Shown: positions 14,101-28,087, numbered from the stretch's first letter. The stretch is DNA of 64,000 nt from Mallotus nudiflorus (GCA_947683625.1 CANTUR010000529.1:868001-932000), one strand, 5' to 3'. Notes: generated by a model from the sequence alone, not told the origin. A program made the numbers and translations.

Positions 14101-15891
14101 TGCCAAATATCCCTGACAACCTTTCCTCAATAACTTCCTAGCCGTAATAGTAGAAATAAGATTTTGAGGTGCTGAACTCCTATCACCCACAAACTTAAAC
14201 TCCTCTTCATTAAGAATTCTGAACATCACCTCTTTATTCCTGCAATCTACCACGGCATAATGCTGAGATAACCAATCCATTCCCATAATAACATCAAACT
14301 CCATCACATCCAACATAATCAAATCAGTAGATAATTCTCTATCTCCCACGAGAACTGGACAACCAGAAAGAATAATATCGGTGTCCAAGAAATCGCTCAG
14401 AGGAGTAGCAATAGACAAAGGAAAAGCCATCCTCAAAGCTTGCCAACAAGACTTGGAAGCAAAAATGGGAGAAACAAACGAATGCGTGGCACCCAGATCA
14501 AATAAAACCCATGCATCCAAGTAACAGACAGAAATAATACCTGCCATGACTGCATTAGATGCCTGAGCATCCTGCGGAGTGAGATGGAAGACTCTGGCCT
14601 ATCCTTGTCCTCCCTGCTAACTGCTAGAAGCCTAGCCAACACCTTTGGCACCTCCTCTAGTACCTCTACCACGACTTTGCTGTGGAACAAGCTGAGTGGA
14701 ACTCTGATGCTGGGCTGGAGGCAACTGAAATGGTACGGGTGTAGCACTAGCAATCGACTGCTGTGGGAATCATGAAATCTGCGACTGCTGATACCCAGAG
14801 TAAGGACACGATCTGGCAAAATGTCCTGTCTGCCCGCATCTGAAGCATGTCAGTGGTGTCAGATAACACGGTCCCTAATGGACTTTACCACAGGTCTGGC
14901 ATACACTAGCAACTGATCCAGAACTACGACCACTGCTGCTGCTCAAAGCACCTGACCCAAATCTAAATGGTCTACGCTGACCTCCACGGCCATGTCTACT
15001 GCTCTGATGCACTTGCTGTTGCTGCCTCTGACTCTGCTGAGTCGGACCTCGTTGCTGACTACTCGAACCAATATGAAAACTAGAATACGGAGTAGCCTGC
15101 AATCCACTCGACTGAACTCCCAGCTGGCAGTAATCAGGCATCGCTCCCTGCCTAACTAGCCTCAGCTCAATCTCCTTGGCCAACTCAATCACAGATTCTA
15201 GAGTAAGGCCTGCTGTAGGCATACCAGCAAATGTTGAACCCAATCTAGTAATGTAGGTAGTGATCGTAAAATACTGATCTCGCATCAGATCCTCTGCATA
15301 TCTACCCAACCGAAGAAACTCTCGGGTGTACTCCTCTACTAATCGATCACTGCGAGAAATGCTGGTCAACTGGAGATGATAGCTCATACAGAGAGGCTCT
15401 GGACAGAATCTCCTCATAAATCGCTCTCAAAATTGAGCCCAGTTCATCGTCATCATATAGGGTTGGATCATCTGAATAAACCAGTCTAAGGCTAGTCCCT
15501 CGACAGACAACTCGATGATCATGATCCGCTGGTACTCGATGTGAGCAGTCCGAGTCCGAGTCTTAATCGCGTGCAGAAAATCTAACAGATCGAAAGTCCC
15601 ATCAAAAGCAATCCTGCCAACTCTGGCATAAAACAAAGCTGCCTCTAGGTCAGACATACCCTGCTGATAGGCAGGCTAAACAACTGGAGGTACAAGAACA
15701 TCAAACTCAGGCTCAATAGGCTCCTCGTCCTGTAACTCTCTCTGCCTACGGTGACCTACCGCCCCTCGAGGTCTACCTCTACCATGACCTCTACGTCTAA
15801 CTGGCTGCTCAGGAGCTAAAACCTCGTCCTGAAAAGATTCATCATCCTCGGCCTCAACGATCGGTGGAGCGACACGCGCTCGCCTCCTCAT
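11149..15891 (-). pseudogene. gag-pol: gag-pol polyprotein of element B, stop-riddled
   Basis: This polyprotein pseudogene of about 1,581 codons starts at the conserved 'MRRRARVAPP' Met (15891). All open pieces lie in one frame, so no frameshift is evident. In order: gag 15427-15891 and 14875-15417 (Gln-rich end), the zinc-knuckle and linker region about 14600-14875, protease 13996-14547 (FDLGATHSF), RT/RNase H 12586-13767 (VFIDDILVYS), integrase 11674-12471 and integrase end plus chromodomain-like tail 11149-11652. At least eleven in-frame stops interrupt it: lowest coordinates 15676, 15427, 14875, 14770, 14632, 14617, 14599, 13996, 13816, 12586 and 11674. Compared with element E, nine are CAG-to-TAG or CGA-to-TGA changes. 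It also has substitutions at conserved sites, such as TDHKS changed to TGHKS in RNase H and SDRGS changed to LNRGS in integrase. It cannot make full products. Confidence 0.93.
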
Positions 15892-16074
15892 TCTGAAAAG
15901 ACAAACGGAAGATTCAAACAAAATAGACAATGGAAGAATAACGCAGAAAACTAAAGCAAGGAATACTTATCAAGACATACTCGACCATAATTCACTGCAG
16001 TAGTTACCAAAAGAAAACACAACTTTGAAAACTAGGGCCACGACTCACTTAACTAAGCCCTGACACAAAACTCC

Positions 16075-16086
16075 GCTCTGATACCA
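16075..16086 (-). other. Primer binding site of element B (tRNA-iMet)
   Basis: The element strand reads TGGTATCAGAGC, complementary to the 3' end of plant initiator tRNA-Met, four bases inside the right LTR. This is the start point of reverse transcription. Confidence 0.9.
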
Positions 16087-16090
16087 ACTT

Positions 16091-19000
16091 TGTCACGACC
16101 CAAAATAGGGCCATGACCTGCGCTAGGGAACGGGAATTCTTTCAAATCCGGAACCCGTAGCGAGCCTAAAAATAAAATAAAACATGCAATAGTAATAATT
16201 ACAACACTTAGTGCAGCGAAAATAAAAGCATAAATATCAAAATAATAATCCATATCTCATATATAGATAAATCCTTTGACACAAGTTTCAGTTCAAATTC
16301 TTAAAATACATAACTCACACTTATATAATACATAAAACCCATAATTTATCTATAACTACTACAGTGTCTAGATTATAAAAATAAAACTCAAGTGAGCAGT
16401 TACATAAAGAAGCCAGGGCGAAAGAAAACCGGCATACAGGCCTGCTACTGAGGTCTAAAGAAGAAGACTCTCCTGAAAAATGGTCAACAGAGGGAAGTCA
16501 GAACTCACCGAGTGAATTACTATAATATATATACATGCATACTAAATGCTGATGCATGCAATCAAAAGTATATATATAATATGTATATATACAAGCAATT
16601 ACATACAGATGTAATAAAATCATTTTAGATATTTTTATTGAAAATCATAGTTTATGAAGGATCAAATAGAACCCTAGAATATCGCAACCTCAAAACAGTG
16701 TTAGAAAACACTCTAGCCATACAGGCTCACTTATTCCAATATATTCACTTGTTCCATTTGGACAGTAGACTGGCCCCGAGACACTAAGTCAACCGAGCTC
16801 CAACAGTCTGACTGTCAGTGTGATTGGCCCCGAGACACTTGGTCAACCGAGCTCCAAAAATCACACTCCCAAATCACATCACACATCAGACAAATTAAAT
16901 TCAATCAATATCCTCAAACTGGTTAGTAATATAGCCTAAATGCTATAAGCGTACCGGTACGTACTCGGTCCTAGTGCTGCCCACTAGGTAGCACGTTATA
17001 TTGATATCCTTCATTAATATATAAAACATACATTCACAATTAAATGATGCATGAATTTAAATAAAATAGCAACATAAACCATATATATACTAGAAATATA
17101 CCAAAAGTAAACCAGGTATATTTCGAGTATATATACGTCAAATAAATCCAACATAATTACAAAATAAGCTAGAAATATATTCAAAAACATTTTAAGCATA
17201 ATTCATTAATAAGACATGCATATAGTTTAAAATATACAGAAAATAAACCAAAGATAAACTAAAAATAAACTTAAGTAATAATTAAACCATTTATGCATAT
17301 TTAATCAAAATAAAACATATGTTTCTAAATCATGCACCCTAAAGCATATATATATAGAATAGTAACTCACACTTAGTGCGCTCCTCAAGATAGGTCCAAC
17401 GGGCCTGGTCCACTAGGCCTCAGTCTCGGTGCAACTAAATAAATAATAAATAACGGACATCAGAATAAACCTAACAGAAAACCCTAGAAACTCGATCTAG
17501 AATATTAGACACAGAATCAGAATTAGGGTTCGATCGGACATTACGTTTTACGAGAATTCTACCAAAAATCCGGCAGAACCTCCCCTGTAAAATGGACATC
17601 TCTCTACTCAAAGAGTAGAGTCGGCCCTGCAAAGAAATGCACTTCGAAAAATAGACACATAAACACATCCATAACCCCTCGATCGGACTCTAAACTACAG
17701 TCTATCGATCGAGGTCCACAATCACAGAATAATTATGGAAATACCAAAAATGCCCTTATATCATAAAAATACATTTTATAAGTAGAAATTACATAATTAA
17801 CCCTAAAACACATTAAAAATCAATAAAAACTCATTTTATTAGAAAAATCGTATATCATATATATATAATTGAAAATAATTTACGAAAAATAGTTTTAATT
17901 AGTTAAAAATACTAAATAATTTGTAGAAATCATTTTTATACCTTAAATAACTATTAAAACCATTTCAATTACATTTTTAGTCAATTTAGGGTAAAATTAC
18001 CAAAATACCCCTATATATATAAATATACTAAAATTACTCCAAAAATTCACCAAAAATAATATAATTGCACAAAATTTATTTTTCTCAACATATTTATCAA
18101 TAATATCAATAATTAAACTCAATTAGCTAATTAATTTCAATTAAAAACACAATTAACCCTATTTTTCAAAAATTACATAAACTAATTAAATTCAAAATAA
18201 ATACATAGAAATTCATAAAAATTCCAAATAAATTCCTATAATTCATTTCAACACCTATATTTATCATAAAACACAATTTCATAATTTATTTAATTAATTT
18301 TCGAAAATTAGAAAATAATATTAAAATATTCAAAAATACCCAAAAATCAAAATAATCTCCAAAAATTCTACAAAAATTCACACATGTATATTAAGCTAAG
18401 GGGAACAACATTTGTGAAGGAATTTTCCATGAATAAATCAATTCGAAGTTCAAAAAAATCAAGAACCCTAAAATGACCGAATTACCAAAATCGAAACCTA
18501 AGCAAATCAAGACCATTTTAAGTGAAACAAAGCTTGGAATCACACTCATCGGAGCTCAAGGAGAAGAAAGAGACCAGCGGTGTCAAAAATGGTGGCCGAA
18601 AACGTCGTGAACGACGGTGAGAAAGAATTCGACTTCTCCGGCCAAAACGAGCTTCCCGACGTCGGAAAGGGGCTCTGCAGGCAGCGAAACGGTTGGAGGA
18701 AGGAGGTGGCACGCCTGGAGGCACACCGACAGTGAGAAAATGGGATGACAGTGGCCAGATTCGCGTGAGGGAGGTGATCGGGAGTTTGGGAGCTTCGGGT
18801 GGCACAATGGTAAATAACTCAAACTTTATAATTTTGTTTAATATTAAATGTATATGTATATATATATACTTTACACTATATATTAAAATAATATAAAATC
18901 ACACACATTAAATATACACCACACACATATAATTTAATATTTTTAATAATTTATACACTAAAAATAATTAAACCATATTAAAACTAATAATAAATAATAA

Positions 19001-19319
19001 AATATTAGGGTAATTAATTAAACCCTAATTAAATAAATACACATATATATTTTATTTAGTACTTTTTAAAAATATATATGAGCTCATGCAAATGCGTGAA
19101 TTTACTTAAAATAATTGATAGTAAGTTATTTACATGAAAATTTCCCCGAAAATAGAATTCTCGGGAAAATTTTACGTAAAGCACTTAAAATAATATACAA
19201 TAATTAAAATAAGTTTTAAATACATATTAACTCGTAAAAATATCATAATTATATACAAAATTATTAACACTGCATATCCCGATGCAATATTAAAATATTT
19301 AAAAACACAGAATATTACA
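16091..19319 (-). repeat. Right (5') LTR of element B
   Basis: A complete 3,229-bp LTR, from TGTCACGACCC to AATATTACA on the plus strand. It carries the stem-loop module (about 16762-16866), the palindrome and hairpin near 16950-16990, the TTTGCAG acceptor-like site near 17630 and a GC-rich block at 18540-18815. The first donor-like site is mutated (GATGAGTG). It should contain the promoter of element B. Confidence 0.92.
18583..18822 (-). CDS. Candidate small leader ORF in LTR (79 aa)
   Basis: The same frame and length as the one at 10355-10594 in the sister LTR, differing by a handful of residues. Because the two LTRs were identical at insertion, this pair alone is no proof of selection. 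No domain is recognised. Confidence 0.18.
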   Translation of the reverse strand: MSYLPLCHPKLPNSRSPPSRESGHCHPIFSLSVCLQACHLLPPTVSLPAEPLSDVGKLVLAGEVEFFLTVVHDVFGHHF

Positions 19320-21846
19320 AATATAGTGTCACAACCCAAAACAGGGGCCATGACTGGCATTAGGAACGGGAATTCTTTTGAATCCGAAACCCGTAGCAAG
19401 CCTTAAAATAAATTAAAACATGCATTAATTATATTAACATAATTAAAGTGCTCTGTAGCGGAAATAAAATCATAAATATTAAAATAATAATCCACCAAAT
19501 GAAATTAAATTGAATAACTCATCTCATATATAAATAAACTTTTAATACAAATTCCAGTTCAAATATTTGAAATACATAACTCACACAATTAAATACATAA
19601 ACCCCACAACTATTTTCAACTACTGCAGTATCTAGATTATAAAGTAAAGCTTAGATAAGCAGTTTACATAGTGAAGCCGAGGCGGAAGAAATCCGGCATA
19701 TGGGTCTGCTACTGAGGTCTGAAGACGATAACTCTCCTGAAAAATAGTCAACGAAGCGGAGTCAAACCTCACTGAGTGAATTGTTATAATATATACACAT
19801 GCATACTAAATGGCAATGCATACAGTCAATAACATATATAATAAGTATATATACAAGCAAATACACACAGATGCAATAAAATCATTTTATATATATTTTC
19901 TGAAAATCACTGTTTATGAAGGATCAAATAGAACCCTAGAAAATAACAACCTCAAATAGTGTTAGACAACACTTTAGCCATACAGGCTCACTTATTCCAA
20001 ATATATTCACTTATTCCATTTGGACAGTAGACTGGCCCCGAGACACTAAGTCAACCGAGCTCTAGCAGTCTGACTGTCAGTGTGATTGGCCCTGAGACAC
20101 TTGGTCAACCGAGCTCCAGCAATCATACTCCCAAATCATATCACACATCAGATAAATCAATCAATCCAATCAATATCCCCAAATAGGTTAGTAATATAGC
20201 CTAAATGCTATCAACGTACCGGTACGTACTCGGTCCTAGTACTGCCCACTAGGTAGCACGTTCTATTGACATCCTTCATTATTATATAAAACATACATTC
20301 ATAAATAAATGATGCATGAATTTCAATAGAATAACAACATATATCATATATATATATATACTAGAAATATACCAAAAGTAAACTAGGTATATTTCGAGTA
20401 TATATATGTCAAATAAATCCAATATAATTGCAAAATAAACTAGAAATATATTTAAAAACATTTTAATTATAAATGTTTAAAAAAACATGCATATAATTTA
20501 AAATATATCAAAATATACTAAAAAAACCTAAGTACTAATTAAATCATTTATGCATATTTTATCAAAATAAACCATACATTTTTAAAACATGCACCCTAAA
20601 ACATATATATATATATATAATAACAACTCACTGTTATTGCGCTCCTCGAGATGGATCCGACGAGCCTGGTCCACTAGGTCTCGGTCTCAGTGCAACTAAA
20701 CAAATAAATGATAACAGAAAATCAGAATAAATCTAACAAAAATTCCTAGAAACTCGATCTAGAATACTAGACATAGAATTAGAATTAGAGTTCGACCGGA
20801 CATCACGTTTTATGAGAATTCTATTGAAAATCCGGCAGAACCTCCTCTGTAAAATGGACATCTCTCTACTCAGAGAGTAGAGCCGGTCTTGCAAAGAAAA
20901 CACACTTCAAAATAACACAAAATTCACAACCACAATCCCTCGGTCGGACTCTAAATTACAATTCACCGATCGAGGTCCACAATTCACAAAATAATTACAA
21001 AATACCGAAAATACCCTTATATAATAAAAATACATTTTATCAATCTAAATTACATAATTAACCCTAAAACATATTAAAAACCGATAAAACTCATTTATTT
21101 AGAAAAATCGTATATTATATATAATTTGAAAATAATTTATGAAAAATATTTTTAATTAGTTAAAAATACTAAATAATTTGTAGAAATCATTTTTATACCT
21201 TAAATAACTATTAAAACCAATTTAATTACTTTTTTAACCAATTTAGTGTCAAATTACCAAAATACCCCTATATATATAAATTCACTATAATTAATCAAAA
21301 ATTCACCAAAAATAGTATAATTACTCAAAATTAATTTTCTTAACATATAATTCAATAATATCAATAAATATACTCAATTAACCAATTAATTTCAATTAAA
21401 CACATAATTAACCTAATTTTCCAAAATTACATAAACTTAATAAATTCCAAATAAATATATAAAAATTCACAAAAATTACCAATGAATTTCTAAAAGGCAT
21501 CTCAATACCTATAATTACCATAAAACACAATTTCATAATTTAATTAATTAATTTTTGAAAATTAGAAAATAATAATAAAATAATAAAAAATTCACAAAAA
21601 TCAAAATAATTCCCAAAAATTCTAAAAAAATTACCACATGTAGATTAAGCTACAAGGATCAAAGTTTGTGAAGGGAGTTTGCTTGAATCAATCAAATTAA
21701 AATTCAAAAAATTCAAGAACCCTAAATGGCCGAAAATGGAAAATCAAAACCTAGGAAAATCTAGATCGTTTTAAGTGAAATAAAGCTTGGAATCACACTC
21801 ACCAGAGCTCAAGGAGAAGATAGAGACCAGCGGTGTCGAAAACGGT

Positions 21847-24800
21847 TGTCACGACCCAAACCAAGAGTCATGACCGGTGCTAGCGAACGGGAATTCTTTC
21901 TAATCTGGAACCCGTAGCAAGCCTTCAAAAAATAAAATCATGAAATAAATAATTAGAAAGTACGAAATAATTAAAAATTTTCAAATCAATATATAAAATA
22001 AATACTCCAAATCCTTTCATCAATGAATACATAGTCGTACAGTTTCAAATACCATTTTTCAGAGTATACAATATCAAAACAATATAATACTCTTCCGATA
22101 CAATAACACTACTACTGCAATTTCTAGAATACAAATCAGAATTCAAAATATACGTTTGCATAAAATGGCCAGGACTGAAGAACACCGGTGAGGAACTCTA
22201 CAACTAAGGTATGATGATATGGGATCTCCTGAAAAAAAATAATTGAGGGGGGTCAGACCTCATTGAGTGAATTATTATACTATATATACATGCAAACTAA
22301 ACCATAACAATCGGGAATTCTTATATATATATGTATATACACACATTTCACACGAATGCCAAACTCTACCTTTATAAATATACTAAATGTAGAAAACGTT
22401 TATTTTAATTCATGAAGGATCCATAGAACCCTAATAATAGCAATCCCCAATTAAACCCTTCATCACTCTAGCCATACAGGCTCACTTGATTCCAAATAGA
22501 ACACTTATTCCAAACTGGACAGCAAACTGGCCCTGAGACACTAAGTCGACCGAGCTCCAGTAGTCTGGTTGTCAGTGTGATTGGCCCCGAGACACTTGGT
22601 CAACCGAGCTCCAGCAATCACACTATCTATCATCTCACATCTCAATCGACCCAATAGATCATTCAATCCACTTATGGAGAGTAAACTGGCTCCGAGACAC
22701 TAAGTCAACCGAGCTCCAGTAGTCTGATTGTCAGTGTAATTGGCCCCGCAATCACACTATCTAACATACCATTAATCTTAATCAAATCAATTAAATCAAT
22801 TATAATCACCCAAAAATTAACTCTCACTCAACCTTATTCTTTCGCACCGGTACGTACATGACCCTAGTGTTGCCCACTAAGAAACACGTTCTATTGATAT
22901 TCGTCACTTAGAATAAATCATTTATTCTGAAAATAATTAATATGGAACGATATTCATAATAATAAAATCAACCATATATATATACCAAAAATATACCTAA
23001 AATATAGCCAGTATATTTCGGGTATATATATGTCAAATAAAATATGAAATAAACTAAAGATAAATCATTAATATGGTTAAAAACAATTTAAATGAGTAAC
23101 AATAATATAACATGCATTTTCTTAAAAATATACTTAAATATACAAAAGATATATCCTAAGTACACAAATCATTTAATAAAACATTTATGTATAAATGTTC
23201 ATTTAAATATGTGTTTAGGTTTAACATATATTCACAAATATACTAAAAATAAACCTAATTATCTAGCATGCATATATCAACAATAAACCCTAAATATACC
23301 ACTAATGTGTTAGGTTTAATTTAATAATAAAACATGTATTTATTTGGAAATATATCAAAAATATACAAAAAAATAAACTTAAAAATAATTTAAGTGTAGG
23401 TTTATAATATAGCATGCAATTATTTAAGAATAAACCTAAATTATACTAATCATTTAATAAAATAATTATGGTTTGATGTACATTTAAATAATGTATATAT
23501 TAAATTATAACAAACATAAACCTAAATATCTAACATACATATATCAAAAATAAACTCTAAATATACCAGTGATATATTAAATATATATAGAAAATATACA
23601 AACATTTATATATCAAGATATACTAAAAATAAACCGAAAATATACCAAATCATATTATAATTAAATTACTGTTTAAACATATAATGAAAATGAAAAATCC
23701 TAAGTCATGCATCCTATATGCAATGCATATATATACAATATAATAACTCACATGTTAGTGCTCCACGAGACAAACTCGGCAGGCCTAATCCGGTAGGCCT
23801 CGATCTCGGCACAACTAAACAAACAAATGACAACATGAATCAAAATAAATTTAACAGAAATTCTAAAGACTCGAACTAGAATTTTAGACACAAAATTAGA
23901 ATAAGGATTTGACCGGACATCACGTTTTACGAGATTTCTACCAAAAATCCGGTAGAACCTCCCATGTAAAATGGACATCTCTCTACTCAAAGAGTAGAGC
24001 CGGTCCTGCAAAGAAAACACATTTTGGAATAACACCAAATTCACAACCACAATCCCTTGATCGGACTCCAAACTACAATTCACCGACCGATGTTCACAAT
24101 TCACAGAATAATTACAAAATATCAAAAATGCCCTTATATAATAAAAATACATTTTATAATTCCAAATTACATAATTAACCGTAAAACTTATTAAAAACCG
24201 TTAAAAACTCATTTATTTAGAAAAATTGTATAATATATATATAATTTGAAAATAATTTACGAAAAATAGTTTTAATTAGTTAAAAATACTAAATAATTTT
24301 TAGAAATCAGTTTTATACCCTAAATAACTATTAAAGCCAATTTAATTACATTTTTAGCCAATTTAGTGTAAAATTACCAAAATACCCCTATATATATAAA
24401 TTTACTAAAATAAATCCAAAAATTCACCAAAAATAATATAATTACTCAAAATTAATTTTCTCAACATATATTTCAATAATATCAATAAATATACTCAATT
24501 AACCAATTTATTTCAATTAAACACATAGTTAACCCTATTTTTCAAAATTACATAAACTTAACAAATTCCAAATAAATATATAAAAATTCACAAAAATTAC
24601 AAATAAATTTCTATAATTCATTTAAACACCTATAATCACCATAAAACACAATTTCATAATTTAATTAATTAATTTTCGAAAATTAGAAAATATTAATAAA
24701 ATAATCAAAAATTCACAAAAATTAAAATAAATTCCAAAAATTCTAAAAAAATTAAAACATGTAGATTAAGCTTCCAGGAACAAAGTTTGTGAATGAAGTT

Positions 24801-25685
24801 TTCATGAATCAATCAAATTGAAGCTAAAAAAAATTCAAAACCCAAAATGGCTGAAATGAAGAAATTGAAACCTAAGTAATTTTAGACCAAATCAACTGAA
24901 AAAAAGCTTGGAATTACACTCACCGGAGCTCAAGGAGAAGATAGAGACTGGTGGCGTCAAATTTGATGGCCAAAAATGGCTTGATCGGAGTTGACTTCAA
25001 TTTTTGGCCTCCTTGAAATATCTGGCCAAAACACATCGGAAAAAGGGAGCTTCAGGTGGTGGAAATGGCTGGAGACGGAGGAGGAAGGATGAGAGACACA
25101 GTGAAAGCAAAGAAATCAGCTAGAAATGGTGGAAACCATTTGGGAGAAAAAAATGAAGGAGACAATGGCATTTTGGAAAATAATGCAAACTTTATAATTT
25201 TGATAATAAATTATGTATATATGTATATATATATATCCACACTTATATTATAATATTATATATATTTCCACACACAAATAATTCTCACCACATAAATATT
25301 TTATTATATTTAATAATTTATACACTTAAAATTAATTAATTAATATTAAAACTAAATAATAAAAATTAAGGTAATTAATTAAATCCTAATTAATTTAAAT
25401 AAATACACATATAGACATTTTATTTTAGCACTTAAAAATTATGTATGAGTTCATGCAAATTCATAAAACTAGTCAAAATAATTAATATTAAATTATTTGT
25501 GTCAATTTCCCCGAAAATACAATTCCCAGGAAAATTTTACGTAAAGTACTTAAAATAATATAAAATAATTAAAATTAGCTTTAAACAAACAACAAACTCA
25601 TAAAATATCATAAATATATACAAAAATTATTAACACTGCATATCTCGATGCAGTATAAAAATATTTAAAAACTCGGGAAATTACA
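21847..25685 (-). mobile_element. Solo LTR, long subfamily, minus orientation (TSD ACGGT)
   Basis: This is a complete 3,839-bp LTR, TGTCACGACCC to GGGAAATTACA, with ACGGT on both sides (21842-21846 and 25686-25690) and no internal region. It is the footprint of an element that recombined between its LTRs. It is about 700 bp longer than the E-type LTR because an AT-rich block of roughly 0.28-0.30 kb is duplicated around 23100-23690 (compare the 'aatcatttaataaaa' blocks at 23167 and 23448), and because extra stem-loop units occur at 22501-22770. Confidence 0.93.
22515..22770 (-). repeat. Stem-loop tandem array, expanded to about four units
   Basis: Here the two stem-loop units seen in short LTRs have been duplicated: units start near 22524, 22575, 22686 and 22735, the last lacking most of its loop. 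Loops share 'CCCGAGACACT..GTCAACCGAGCTCC', while stems alternate between the AGACTG-type and the GTGTGATTG-type. Confidence 0.8.
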
Positions 25686-25921
25686 ACGGTGGCCAGAATC
25701 ACGTCGATCGGCGATGGAAATGATTTTTGGTTTTCCGGCCAAATTAAGCTTCACAGACGCCGGAAACGGGCGCTACTAGTGGCAGAACTAGCTGAGGACG
25801 ATGGTGGCACGCCGGGAGGCACACCGACGGTAGGTGGCCGGACTTGCAGACGAACGGTAAGGGTGAGGGACGATCGGGCGTGAGAGGAGAGTGAGAGGGG
25901 TAGTTTTTGTAAATTAGGGAA

Positions 25922-25968
<47 letters not shown>

Positions 25969-26413
25969 CGTTAATAATTTATTATTAAAATATATTCATG
26001 TTATACTTAGAAAAATTACACACCATATGTTTAAAATAAACAATATATATACATATACACATGTTAATTAAAATGAAAACTATATAATAAAAATCAATTT
26101 AATTAATTAAACCCTAATTTAATTTAAATAAATATATGTATATGCATTTTATTTAACACTTTAAAATTATGCATGAACTCATGCAAATTCATAAAACTAT
26201 TTCAAATAATTAATATTAAATTATTTACATTTTAATTTTCCGAAAATAACATTCTCGGGAAAATTTTACGTAAAGAACTTAAAATAATTAACAATAATTA
26301 AAATTAGCTTTAATAAATAACAACTCATAAAAATATCATAAATATGTATAAAAATTATTAACATTGCATATCCCGATGCAGTTTGAAATTATTTAAAAAA
26401 TCGGGATATTACA

Positions 26414-26425
26414 GTCTTCCCCCTT
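26414..26425 (-). other. Polypurine tract of element C
   Basis: GTCTTCCCCCTT follows the LTR end, the complement of a purine tract, with one C fewer than in B and E. Confidence 0.8.
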
Positions 26426-26468
26426 ATAAGAATTCGTCCCTGAATTCCAGAAAAGAATAATTACAAAA

Positions 26469-26910
26469 TCAAGAAAGGAAGAGATACGGGTAAGAAGCTC
26501 GTATCTCAGCTTCAGTCTCCCATGTATGCTCTTCAACTCTGTTGTTGCGCCACAGAACCTTGATCATTGGAATCTGCTTCGACCGCAACTGTCGAACTTT
26601 ATAATCAAGGATCGCCACAAGTTCTTCCACAAACGTCAGATCTTCATTCACTTCTACATTGTTGGGCTGCAACATATGTGAAGGGTCTGAGATATACTTC
26701 CTCAACATCGAGATATGAAACACCGGATGCACTTGAGACATACTCGAAGGCAAAGCCAACCAATATGCAATAGTGGCTACTCTTTCCAGAATCTCAAACG
26801 GTCTGATATATCTCGGTGCCAACTTACCTTCCTGCCAAATCTCATAACACCCTTCAACGAAGACACCTTTAGAAAAACAAAGTCTCCAACCTGAAACTCC
26901 ACATCTCTAC
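26469..26910 (-). pseudogene. pol: Element C pol, 3' fragment (integrase end and chromodomain-like tail)
   Basis: The open piece 26469-26822 encodes about 117 residues matching the last part of the E polyprotein: the GPF-containing integrase end, the 'VHPVFHISMLRKY' block and the chromodomain-like tail 'IPMIKVLWRNNRVEEHTWE' ending in LFLS. Upstream the frame is broken near 26830, where the C run present in E is shorter. At 26910 the gene is cut by element A; the remainder continues at 59500. It is non-functional, both by interruption and by point damage. Confidence 0.9.
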
Positions 26911-28084
26911 TGTCACGACCTAAACTAAGAGTCATGATCGAAGCTAGGGAACGGGAATTCTTTCAAATTCGGAACCCATAGCAAGCCTTAGAAAATAAAA
27001 TCATGCAATAAATAAATAAAAATACGGCAGAATTAAAAAAAAATTTCAAATCAATATAATATAAATACTCCAAATATTTCTCAATGAATACATCATCATA
27101 TAGTAATCAAATACCAATTTTCAGAGTATTTAATATCCAAACAAAATAATGCTCCTCAAATACAATAACACAACTACTACAGTTTCTAGAATATAAATCA
27201 GAGTTCAGAATATACATTTACATAAAATAGTCAGGACTGAAAAAAAACTGACGAGGAACTCTACAACTAGGGTCTGACGAAATGGGATCTCCTGAAAAAA
27301 ATAATTGAGGGGGGTCATACCTCACTGAGTGAATTATTATACTATATATACATGCAAACTAAACCATAACAATTAGGCATTCTTATATATATATATGTAT
27401 ATACACACATTTCATATGAATGCCAAACTCTGCCTTTATAAATATACTAAATGTAGAAAATGTTTGTTTTAATTCATGAAGGATCCATAGAACCCTAATA
27501 ATAGAAATCCCCAATCAACCCCATCATCACTCTAGCCATACATGCTCACTTGATTCCAAATAGAACACTTATTCCAAACTAGACAACAGACTGGCCTCGA
27601 GACACTAAGTTGATCGAGCTCCAACAGTCTGACTGTCAGTGTGATTGGCCCTGAGACACTTGGTCAATCGAGCTCCAGCAATCACACTATATATCACCTT
27701 ACATCTCAATCAACCCAATAGATCATTCAATCCACTTATGGATTGTAGACTAGCCTTAAGACACTAAGTCAACCGAGCTCCAGCAGTCTGACTATCAGTG
27801 TGATTGGCCCCGTAGGCAATCACACTATCTAACATACCATTAATCTTAGTCAAATCTATCAAATCAATTATAATCACCACAATTATTTCTCACTTAACCC
27901 TTATCTATCGTACCGGTACGTACACGGTCTTAGTGCTGCCCATTAGGAAGCACGTTCTATTGATATCCTTCAATTACAAAAATCATTTATTCTGAAAATA
28001 ATTAATGTGGAATGATATTCATAATAATAAAATCAACCACATATGTATACCAAAAATATACCTAAAATACACCCAGTATATTTC

Positions 28085-28087
<3 letters not shown>

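Larger units (their letters stand above)
8201..19319 (-). mobile_element. Element B: Ty3/gypsy chromovirus (Tekay/Del-like), disabled
   Basis: The element has a left LTR (8201-11091, first ~320 bp missing), a 4,999-bp internal region (11092-16090) and a complete right LTR (16091-19319, 3,229 bp). The interior has a tract for plus-strand priming next to the left LTR and a tRNA-Met primer site next to the right LTR, which fixes minus-strand transcription. The two LTRs look about 2-3% different by eye, so B is older than E. Its gag-pol keeps one reading frame throughout but carries many stops. The left target duplication was lost with the LTR end; AATAT follows the right LTR. Confidence 0.92.
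19327..26413 (-). repeat. Left (3') LTR of element C, interrupted
   Basis: It runs from TGTCACAACCC to GGGATATTACA, interrupted at 21846 by a solo LTR flanked by ACGGT. Removing that insert gives a normal short-subfamily LTR of about 3.24 kb. A donor-like GTGAGTGTG lies just before the interruption (minus strand, about 21800). A long TA microsatellite sits at 25928-25962. Confidence 0.9.

Noticed and set aside
22515..22770. Array of short repeats with variable parts, considered as a CRISPR-like array
   Set aside because: Units are hairpin stems around a constant loop inside a plant LTR; there are too few units and no spacer logic or associated genes.
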